Positions 7,303 to 11,278 of a stretch of DNA of 11,278 bases are shown one piece after another. Positions within the stretch are counted from its first letter, which is position 1, and each line of letters opens with the position of its first letter. The position numbers were made by a program, and so were the translations under genes. The notes beneath the pieces are model-generated. The model saw only the letters and a program-made list of their open reading frames with translations. It was not told where the DNA came from and searched no databases. Location of the stretch: assembly GCA_964651475.1 (NCBI GenBank), contig CAZYXV010000067.1, forward strand, positions 1 through 11,278, written 5' to 3'. Origin of the DNA: JBGSMF01 sp964651475 (GTDB taxonomy: Bacteria; Chloroflexota; Anaerolineae; Fen-1058).

Positions 7303-7959
7303 TCATAGAGTAAGAGCAGTCGGTATTTCTATCGGGAGCTTTTCACCCAGCACGGGCAAGGGGTGCAAGATGTGGACGTCTAGCCAGGCGTTGACCAGCG
7401 CGGGCGTTTCCCTCAGCCACCAAAATTGCGCGTATGGCGGCGTATAGGTGCGCCGGTCGGCAGCCACGCCAGCGGATTGAATGCCGAATGCGTCGCACAA
7501 ATAAAGCGCGCGCTCCAGGTGAAATCGCTGCGTGACGACGATGGCTTGCCTGACCTCAAAGATTTCGCGCGCGCGATAGCACGAATCGTACGTCCGCCGC
7601 CCGGCATAATCCAACACGACGTCTTCGTCTGGAACGCCCAGCCGGGTCGCCAGTTGGCGCATGGCCTCCGGCTCGTTGTACCACTCAAAGCGGTTATCGC
7701 CGCTCATCAGCAGTTTGCGCACCTTGCCTGCTTTATACAGGTCAACCGCTGTTGCCACGCGGTCGTAAAGCGCGGGGGTGGGTGTGCCGTCGGCCCACAG
7801 GCCGGCGCCCAGCACGAGCGCGATGGGGGCGGGCGGCGCGGCTTGAATGTCAGCGTAGATACGCTCGCTCGTATTTAGATGCACCCACGCGCGCAGCGCC
7901 CACGGCCAGAGTGCTACGTTGGCCAAGAAAAATCCAATGATGGCAAGAGTTTTTCTCAT
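7303..7959 (-). CDS. SanA/YdcF-type (DUF218, ElyC-like) membrane-anchored protein
   Basis: A 218-residue protein of the SanA/YdcF superfamily, whose studied members affect envelope integrity; biochemical activity is not established. One N-terminal hydrophobic segment (about 4-26) probably anchors it, with the domain outside. Family motifs are clear: ALVLGAGLWADGTPTPAL (47-64) with DRV after it, KLLMSGDNR (82-90), YNEPEAM, LDYAGRRTYDSCYRA and VVTQRFHLERALYLC. Order and spacing match SanA-like proteins, and the length fits. The ATG at 7959 has no convincing SD; the frame upstream soon meets a stop, so no better start is visible. It converges with the plus-strand unknown gene and is divergent from rplU, so it is probably a single-gene unit. 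No promoter could be assigned. Confidence 0.88.
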   Translation of the reverse strand: MRKTLAIIGFFLANVALWPWALRAWVHLNTSERIYADIQAAPPAPIALVLGAGLWADGTPTPALYDRVATAVDLYKAGKVRKLLMSGDNRFEWYNEPEAMRQLATRLGVPDEDVVLDYAGRRTYDSCYRAREIFEVRQAIVVTQRFHLERALYLCDAFGIQSAGVAADRRTYTPPYAQFWWLRETPALVNAWLDVHILHPLPVLGEKLPIEIPTALTL

Positions 7960-8101
7960 GGTCTGGTCAAAAGTCGTAATGCTATATGGCGCCCCGGTCT
8001 ATCTGCGAATGCAAAGCGCCTATCCCAAAAGCGACCCGCATGATACCGTCGAAATCGTCTTTGCGCAACCGGGAGCACGGCGGGCGCGCGTCAACAGGTG
8101 T

Positions 8102-8130
8102 TTGACAAAACGGCATCTGGCATGTATAAT
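8102..8130 (+). promoter_or_regulatory. Consensus sigma-70-type promoter of the rplU operon
   Basis: TTGACA at 8102-8107 and TATAAT at 8125-8130 are both exact consensus hexamers with an ideal 17-base spacer. Transcription should begin near 8136-8138, giving a leader of about 65 bases before rplU. A perfect promoter fits high constitutive expression of ribosomal protein genes. It also makes the upstream in-frame GTG at 8139 an unlikely start. Confidence 0.9.
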
Positions 8131-8141
8131 AGCCCTTCGTG

Positions 8142-8178
8142 GCGGCCTGTGCGTTGTGGCCGCTTCAATTTGCAACGC
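8142..8178 (+). promoter_or_regulatory. Candidate H-type pseudoknot in the rplU leader
   Basis: Stem 1 is GCGGCC (8142-8147) with GGCCGC (8158-8163). Stem 2 is GCGTTG (8151-8156), which lies in the loop of stem 1, with CAACGC (8173-8178); T8150 and A8179 can extend it. Loops of 3, 1 and 9 bases suit a compact H-type pseudoknot; otherwise the stems would be alternatives. It begins about five bases after the expected transcription start and ends 11 bases before the SD-like GGGGGTG (8190-8196). Many ribosomal protein operons are autoregulated through leader structures, so feedback by L21 or L27 is plausible but inferred. Confidence 0.6.
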
Positions 8179-8201
8179 AAGATTCGAGCGGGGGTGAAAA
8201 C

Positions 8202-8519
8202 GTGTACGCAGTGGTTAAAGTAGCTGGCTTTCAATATCGCGTCACCCAGGGCGAGCGCATTCGCACGGAACGGCTTCCGGCGGAAATCGGCGCCCAGGTC
8301 AAACTCGATGCCGTGTTGATGGTGGCGGATGGCGATCAGGTCAAGGTGGGGCAGCCCACCGTATCTGGCGCCAGTGTTACCGCCACGGTCGTTGAGCGGA
8401 GCAAGGGTGACAAAATTGTCGTGTTCGACTATCGCCCAGGCGGCAAGCGCCATCGCGTCAAGGGTGGGCATCGCCAGGAATATACCTGGCTGCGCGTGGA
8501 TGACATCGTGGCGGGATAG
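8202..8519 (+). CDS. rplU: Large ribosomal subunit protein bL21
   Basis: A 105-residue component of the 50S subunit that binds 23S rRNA; E. coli bL21 has 103. The start MYAVVKVAGFQYRV aligns with the family opening MYAV...GGKQ.RV, here with GFQ in place of the usual GKQ. The segment VLMVADGDQVKVGQP and the C-terminal GHRQEYTWLRVDDI are characteristic. The GTG at 8202 is chosen because residue 1 falls exactly where all L21 proteins begin and GGGGGTG (8190-8196) lies five bases upstream. An upstream in-frame GTG at 8139 would start almost at the transcription start. It is the first gene of rplU-rpmA-rpmE, with 19 bases to rpmA. Confidence 0.97.
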   Translation: MYAVVKVAGFQYRVTQGERIRTERLPAEIGAQVKLDAVLMVADGDQVKVGQPTVSGASVTATVVERSKGDKIVVFDYRPGGKRHRVKGGHRQEYTWLRVDDIVAG

Positions 8520-8538
8520 ATGACAGGAGAGTGGTGAG

Positions 8539-8799
8539 ATGGCACACAAGAAAAGCGGTGGTTCCGGCCGCAATGGGCGCGATAGCAACGCCCAGCGGCG
8601 CGGCATTAAACAATACGCGGGGCAAATGGTGCGCTCCGGCAATATCATCGTTCGCCAGTGTGGAACGCACTTTAAGCAAGGTGAAGGCGTAGGGGTTGGC
8701 GGGGATTACACCCTGTTTGCCACACGAGATGGCATGGTTGTCTTTGAACCTTTGCCGGGCGGCCGCAAGCGCGTCAGCGTGCGTCCGGTCGAGGCATGA
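8539..8799 (+). CDS. rpmA: Large ribosomal subunit protein bL27
   Basis: An 86-residue 50S protein whose flexible N-terminus reaches the peptidyl transferase centre. The start MAHKKSGGSGRNGRDSNAQR is the family signature, and NIIVRQCGTHFKQGEGVG and DGMVVFEP follow in the expected order. The N-terminus begins directly with MAHKK, so it lacks the cleavable extension of Firmicutes L27. SD AGGAGAG with GGTGAG lies in the 19 bases after rplU. The rplU-rpmA pairing is near-universal in bacteria. Confidence 0.98.
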   Translation: MAHKKSGGSGRNGRDSNAQRRGIKQYAGQMVRSGNIIVRQCGTHFKQGEGVGVGGDYTLFATRDGMVVFEPLPGGRKRVSVRPVEA

Positions 8800-8813
8800 G
8801 GTTCAAGACTAGC

Positions 8814-8850
8814 GTCCGCGGGCAGCGTTAAAGGCTGACCCAACCCGGAC
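8814..8850 (+). promoter_or_regulatory. Hairpin directly upstream of the rpmE ribosome binding site
   Basis: GTCCG (8814-8818) pairs with CGGAC (8846-8850). An inner stem GGGCAGC (8820-8826) pairs with GCTG (8834-8837) and CCC (8839-8841) around a single bulged A, with a seven-base loop GTTAAAG. The outer and inner stems are separated by an asymmetric internal loop (C against AACC). The last paired base touches the SD AAGGAG (8851-8856) of rpmE. No T-run follows. Translational control of L31 is possible but inferred. Confidence 0.55.
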
Positions 8851-8862
8851 AAGGAGAATATC

Positions 8863-9159
8863 ATGAAAGAAAAGATTCATCCCACGTGGTACCCTGAAGC
8901 GCGGGTCATTTGCGCGTGTGGAAATACCTGGACGGTCGGCGCGACGGTCGAGGAGATTCGCACCGATTTGTGTTCCAAGTGCCACCCGTTCTTTACGGGC
9001 GAGCAGCGCATTGTAGATACCGAAGGGCAGGTCGAGCGTTTCGTCAAGCGGCTCGAGCGCGCCGTGGCAAGCGGGGGCGAATCGCGCCGCCAAAAGTCGG
9101 CGCGCCGCCGGGAACGCCGCGCCATCGTCGAGATCGTCGGCGGAGAAACCGAATCTTGA
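8863..9159 (+). CDS. rpmE: Large ribosomal subunit protein bL31, zinc-binding type, with long C-terminal extension
   Basis: A 50S protein at the intersubunit bridge region. Residues 1-65 match bL31: MKEKIHP at the start and CSKCHPFFTG at 37-46. The zinc cysteines C17, C19, C37 and C40 mark the C+ (zinc) form, as opposed to the cysteine-less zinc-starvation form. At 98 residues it is about 28-30 longer than the usual 66-70. The extra tail from about residue 70 is highly charged (SRRQKSARRRERR) and ends acidic (GGETES). SD AAGGAG at 8851-8856 is six bases before the ATG. It follows rpmA by 63 bases containing a hairpin. The tail may bind rRNA or be disordered; I cannot tell. Confidence 0.95.
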   Translation: MKEKIHPTWYPEARVICACGNTWTVGATVEEIRTDLCSKCHPFFTGEQRIVDTEGQVERFVKRLERAVASGGESRRQKSARRRERRAIVEIVGGETES

Positions 9160-9194
9160 TCGCGCGTTGCATTTGAATATGGCATCGTTTAGGA

Positions 9195-9220
9195 GGGCAG
9201 GTGGGAACATCTGCCCTTTT
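9195..9220 (+). terminator. Intrinsic terminator or attenuator between rpmE and tdk
   Basis: GGGCAGGTG (9195-9203) pairs with CATCTGCCC (9208-9216), nine base pairs including one G-U, closed by a GGAA tetraloop of the GNRA class. TTTT follows at 9217-9220, and AGGA (9191-9194) can pair into that T-run. It is a compact stem with a short U-tract, so termination may be partial. The tdk SD GGAGG (9226-9230) begins only six bases after the T-run, so readthrough would be needed unless a promoter lies inside rpmE. Confidence 0.7.
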
Positions 9221-9235
9221 GCGTAGGAGGTCACG

Positions 9236-9838
9236 ATGGAACCCCATCCCCACAGGGGTAGCATTGAACTAGTCTGTGGCAGCATGTTCAGCGGCAAGAC
9301 GGAAGAGTTGATACGGCGCGTGCGCCGCGCCAGGATTGCCCGCCAAAAAGTCCAGGTGTTCAAACCGGCCGTGGATACGCGCTACACGGTCGAGGCGGTC
9401 CAATCGCATAACGGCCTGGGGGTGGAGGCTGTGCCCATCCAAACGGCAGGCGAAGTCTTGGCGTTGCTGCAGGCCGATACGACGGTTGTGGCGATTGACG
9501 AAGTGCAATTCTTTGGCTGGGACGTCACCGAGGTGTGCCAGCACTTGGCCGACCGGGGATTGCGCGTCATCGTGGCCGGCCTGGATATGGATTTTCGTGG
9601 CGAGCCGTTTGGGCCGATGCCGGTGCTGATGGCGCAGGCAGAAGAGATTGTCAAGCTGCAAGCCATCTGCGTAAAGTGCGGCGCGCCGGCCAGCCGGACT
9701 CAGCGCCTGATTGATGGTCGCCCTGCCGCCTACGACGACCCCGTTATTTTGGTTGGCGGGAGCGAGTCTTACGAGGCGCGTTGCCGCCATTGCCACCAGG
9801 TGCCGCGTCGCGAGGCGCGTGGAGATATTTCAAGATAA
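9236..9838 (+). CDS. tdk: Thymidine kinase (type II, TK1-like)
   Basis: A 200-residue cytoplasmic enzyme that phosphorylates thymidine with ATP in the dTTP salvage pathway. P-loop GSMFSGKTEEL is at 15-25 with K21. FKPAVDTRY (42-50) is the conserved segment after it. The Walker-B-like IDEVQFF (87-93) carries the proposed catalytic E89, and GLDMDFRGEPFGPM (115-128) is diagnostic. The zinc site is C145, C148, C183 and C186, and the thymidine-binding lasso lies between them. Length is typical. SD GGAGG at 9226-9230 is five bases before the ATG. The rpmE-tdk adjacency is common in bacteria; here hpt follows 17 bases later, making a salvage pair. Confidence 0.97.
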   Translation: MEPHPHRGSIELVCGSMFSGKTEELIRRVRRARIARQKVQVFKPAVDTRYTVEAVQSHNGLGVEAVPIQTAGEVLALLQADTTVVAIDEVQFFGWDVTEVCQHLADRGLRVIVAGLDMDFRGEPFGPMPVLMAQAEEIVKLQAICVKCGAPASRTQRLIDGRPAAYDDPVILVGGSESYEARCRHCHQVPRREARGDISR

Positions 9839-9855
9839 AGTGAAGGGAATGGGGT

Positions 9856-10407
9856 ATGGCGGATTATGAAAAGTATTTATCTCAGGTGTTGATTTCGTCG
9901 GAGCGCTTGCAGGCGCGCATCGCCGAGTTAGGCGCTCAAATCAGCGCCGATTACGCCGGCAAAGATGTGTTGCTGGTGTGCGTCTTGAAGGGGGGGGTGT
10001 TATTCCTGGCCGATTTGATGCGCAGCCTGTCTGTTCCGCACGCCATTGACTTTATGGCCGTTTCAAGCTACGGCGCCGGCGCGCGCGAATCTACGGGCGT
10101 CGTGCGCATTCAAATGGACCTGGGCACCAATATCACCGGTCGTCACGTGCTGGTGGTAGAAGATATTGTGGATAGCGGCCGCACGCTCGAATATATCACG
10201 CGCTTGCTCGGCACGCGCATGCCGGCCTCGTTGCGCGTGTGTGCTTTGCTGGATAAGGTCGAACGGCGAGAGGTGCCGGTCTCGTTAGATTACGTGGGAT
10301 TTGAAATTCCCGATCAGTTCGTGTTTGGCTATGGGCTGGACCTGGACGAGCTGTACCGTAATTTGCCCTTTATCGGTGTAGTGGACCTCAACGCGCTGTC
10401 GGGTTAG
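9856..10407 (+). CDS. hpt: Hypoxanthine (guanine) phosphoribosyltransferase
   Basis: A 183-residue purine-salvage enzyme that joins hypoxanthine or guanine to PRPP, giving IMP or GMP. LKGGVLFLADL (44-54) is the pyrophosphate-binding segment. SSYGAGARESTG (70-81) is the flexible catalytic loop. The PRPP motif VLVVEDIVDSGRTL (98-111) has the acidic pair E102-D103. The purine-binding PDQFVFGYGLDLDE lies near the C-terminus. Length matches bacterial Hpt. SD AAGGGA at 9843-9848 is seven bases before the ATG. It converges on the GTPase gene with 12 bases between the two stops and no visible terminator. The symbol hprT is also used for this family. Confidence 0.96.
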   Translation: MADYEKYLSQVLISSERLQARIAELGAQISADYAGKDVLLVCVLKGGVLFLADLMRSLSVPHAIDFMAVSSYGAGARESTGVVRIQMDLGTNITGRHVLVVEDIVDSGRTLEYITRLLGTRMPASLRVCALLDKVERREVPVSLDYVGFEIPDQFVFGYGLDLDELYRNLPFIGVVDLNALSG

Positions 10408-10419
10408 ACCGATTGTGGC

Positions 10420-10956
10420 TTACTTGATTGTCTTGATCGCCAGCCGCGCCAGCGTGTGAAAGAATTCTTCGACGCCAGCGCCAGAAAGCGCGCTGGTTTC
10501 AATGTAGGGGAACTTGGCGCTGCGCGCCCACCCCTCTGCTTGTTCGCGCGCCACCTTGCGTGGCAGGTCGGTCTTGTTCCCAACCACCATAAAGCTGCAC
10601 CCCGGCGCCACGCGAGCAATCTCCCGCTGCCACTTGGATAGATTCTCCAGTGAGACAGGATCGGTCACGTCGTATACCAGCGCCACTCCACGCGCGCCCC
10701 GATAAAACGAGTCTCGAAATGCGCCAAAACGTTCTTGCCCCGCAATGTCCCAAATGGACAGCTTGATCGGCTGACCGTCCACTTCGACAATCTTGACCTG
10801 AAAGTCTACCCCGATGGTCATGATGCGAGACTCTTGGAACATGCCGGTGCAGTAGCGGCGAATCAGGCTCGTCTTGCCTACGGCGCCATCGCCAGCCATG
10901 ACAACCTTGACAATCGGAAAGACCCGCGTCACCTGATGGGGAGTGGAGTCTGGCAT
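10420..10956 (-). CDS. Rab/Ras-like small GTPase
   Basis: A 178-residue single-domain GTPase of the eukaryote-like Ras/Rab superfamily found in some bacteria. All five G motifs are present: G1 GDGAVGKTS (22-30), G2 threonine within TIGVDF (47-52), G3 WDIAGQERF (69-77) with catalytic Q74, G4 NKTD (127-130) and G5 ETSA (153-156). WDIAGQERF is the Rab-type form of G3. There is no C-terminal cysteine for prenylation; the protein ends in KTIK. The ATG at 10956 is chosen because AGGAGA (complement of 10963-10968) lies six bases upstream. An in-frame ATG at 11034 lies upstream of the -10 box. No Roadblock/MglB-like activator, effector or second GTPase gene is in the window. Cellular role is unknown. 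Small Arf-like MglA is a less likely alternative given the Rab-type motifs. Confidence 0.93.
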   Translation of the reverse strand: MPDSTPHQVTRVFPIVKVVMAGDGAVGKTSLIRRYCTGMFQESRIMTIGVDFQVKIVEVDGQPIKLSIWDIAGQERFGAFRDSFYRGARGVALVYDVTDPVSLENLSKWQREIARVAPGCSFMVVGNKTDLPRKVAREQAEGWARSAKFPYIETSALSGAGVEEFFHTLARLAIKTIK

Positions 10957-10973
10957 GAATTTTCTCCTGTTAC

Positions 10974-11025
10974 AATCAAAAATTAACTCACGTACTATCG
11001 TGACCATTATACACAACTTTTGATT
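10974..11025. repeat. Inverted repeat flanking the GTPase promoter core
   Basis: AATCAAAA (10974-10981) and its exact complement TTTTGATT (11018-11025) are 36 bases apart and bracket the -10 box of the minus-strand GTPase. One arm lies in the -35/-10 spacer and the other in the leader just upstream of the SD. The arms are AT-rich in a GC-rich genome, so they could be paired operator half-sites, though eight AT-rich bases can recur by chance. Confidence 0.4.
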
Positions 11026-11034
11026 AGCGCGCAA
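11006..11034 (-). promoter_or_regulatory. Promoter of the Rab-like GTPase gene
   Basis: On the minus strand TATAAT (complement of 11006-11011) is an exact -10 hexamer. With a 17-base spacer the -35 position reads TTGCGC (complement of 11029-11034), matching only the TTG of consensus. The expected transcription start near 10999 gives a leader of about 43 bases. The gene therefore has its own promoter, separate from the housekeeping block. Confidence 0.65.
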
Positions 11035-11149
11035 AGTCCAACAAGGTGAGCGTATCAGGCTGGGGACGGCTGCCCAGTATGGAAGCTGAGGCTTCGCCCC
11101 AAGGCGTCCTGCGGATAGCCGGAGTTTCCGCCTAAAGGCTCAGCTTCCG

Positions 11150-11168
11150 GCCGGTATAATTGACCGGC
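11150..11168 (+). promoter_or_regulatory. Operator-like dyad overlapping a TATAAT box
   Basis: GCCGGT (11150-11155) and ACCGGC (11163-11168) form a perfect six-base dyad with a seven-base spacer. An exact TATAAT occupies 11155-11160 inside it. No good -35 hexamer is found 16-18 bases upstream, so a promoter would need an activator or be weak. A dyad over a -10 box is a typical repressor arrangement, but function is inferred. Confidence 0.35.
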
Positions 11169-11208
11169 TACGTTCAATAATCGCCGCCCAGCTTATCCCC
11201 AACGGGTG

Positions 11209-11278
11209 ATGCTCCCCAACAAGGGGGTTCCGCAGCAAGTCGGCAGTGAAAACTCAACCCAACTGAGCGGCGCTCATT
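11209..11278 (+). CDS. Possible N-terminal fragment of a rightward gene
   Basis: From ATG 11209 (or GTG 11206) the frame stays open to the window end for 23 codons, beginning MLPNKGVPQQVGSENSTQ. The TATAAT box at 11155-11160 would place transcription about 40 bases upstream of it. There is no good SD; GGG at 11204-11206 is too close. The fragment matches no family I recognise and could be chance. Confidence 0.2.
   Translation, partial: MLPNKGVPQQVGSENSTQLSGAH

Larger units (their letters stand above)
11035..11278. other. Gene-poor right edge with several inverted repeats
   Basis: No convincing complete gene is visible. CTGGG (11060-11064) can pair with CCCAG (11073-11077). GGAAGCTGAG (11081-11090) is perfectly complementary over ten bases to CTCAGCTTCC (11139-11148), with smaller complementary pairs inside (AGGCG 11102-11106 with CGCCT 11129-11133, or GCGGA 11111-11115 with TCCGC 11127-11131). 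GCCGGT (11150-11155) mirrors ACCGGC (11163-11168). CCCC and GGGG near 11213-11226 form a small hairpin. I compared it by eye with RNase P RNA, tmRNA, 6S RNA, SRP RNA and common riboswitches and found no match. It could be the regulatory region of a rightward gene or an unassigned structured RNA cut by the edge. Confidence 0.45.

Noticed and set aside
7426..7878. 150-codon plus-strand open frame opposite the SanA-type gene
   Set aside because: It is a shadow of a well-conserved minus-strand gene and its product has no recognisable motif.
7919..8197. Plus-strand open frame of 92 codons running into the rplU promoter
   Set aside because: It overlaps the SanA start and the consensus promoter, lacks an SD, and matches no family. 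I see nothing else in 7960-8101.
8139..8201. Upstream in-frame GTG adding 21 residues to bL21
   Set aside because: It would begin within a few bases of the transcription start and add residues never seen in the family. GTG 8202 has an SD-like sequence and matches the family start.
10957..11034. 26-residue upstream extension of the GTPase from ATG 11034
   Set aside because: That ATG lies upstream of the TATAAT box. The ATG at 10956 has a good SD and gives a normal Ras-like N-terminus.
11035..11278. RNase P RNA, tmRNA, 6S RNA, SRP RNA or a known riboswitch
   Set aside because: The AAAGTCC near 11033 recalls RNase P, but the rest of the conserved core is missing. No conserved signatures of the others were found by eye.

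Overview
The window looks like ordinary chromosomal DNA of a fairly GC-rich bacterium, most likely a Chloroflexota (Anaerolineae-type) lineage. This is an inference from a Tad/Flp pilus cluster of the receiver-fused TadZ type, a long-form HPF, a SanA-type protein and a bacterial Rab-like small GTPase in one place. No marker in the window proves the phylum. There are no mobile elements, CRISPR arrays, rRNA or tRNA genes that I can recognise.

Region 1 (1-6063, all + strand) is a tightly spaced run. It holds the 3' end of an upstream gene (probably cpaB/rcpC), a TadZ/CpaE-like receiver-ATPase, the TadA/CpaF secretion ATPase, the inner-membrane platform proteins TadB and TadC, then ComF (DNA-uptake accessory phosphoribosyltransferase family) and a long-form ribosome hibernation factor. 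The first genes make the motor and membrane platform of a Tad pilus; prepilin, peptidase and TadE/F/G genes are outside the window. The comF gene starts 22 bases after tadC, so a link between this pilus and DNA uptake is a reasonable hypothesis.

Region 2 (6064-7959) starts with a strongly structured intergenic segment in which successive arms can pair in mutually exclusive ways. It is followed by an unrecognised 369-residue protein with a nucleotidyltransferase-like N-terminal half. A SanA/YdcF-type membrane-anchored protein lies convergently on the minus strand.

Region 3 (8102-10407, + strand) is a housekeeping block: a consensus sigma-70-type promoter, a short leader that can fold as an H-type pseudoknot, then rplU, rpmA, rpmE, a terminator/attenuator-like hairpin, thymidine kinase and hypoxanthine phosphoribosyltransferase. 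Together these make three large-subunit ribosomal proteins and two nucleotide-salvage enzymes.

Region 4 (10420-11278) has a minus-strand Rab/Ras-like GTPase with its own promoter. To its right is a gene-poor segment rich in inverted repeats, including a dyad overlapping a TATAAT box, with a possible start of a rightward gene at the edge.

I see no clear new multi-gene system. The best candidates for something undescribed are the cis-acting RNA structures (6065-6164, 8142-8178, 8814-8850, 9195-9220), the unknown nucleotidyltransferase-like protein and the solitary Rab-like GTPase.
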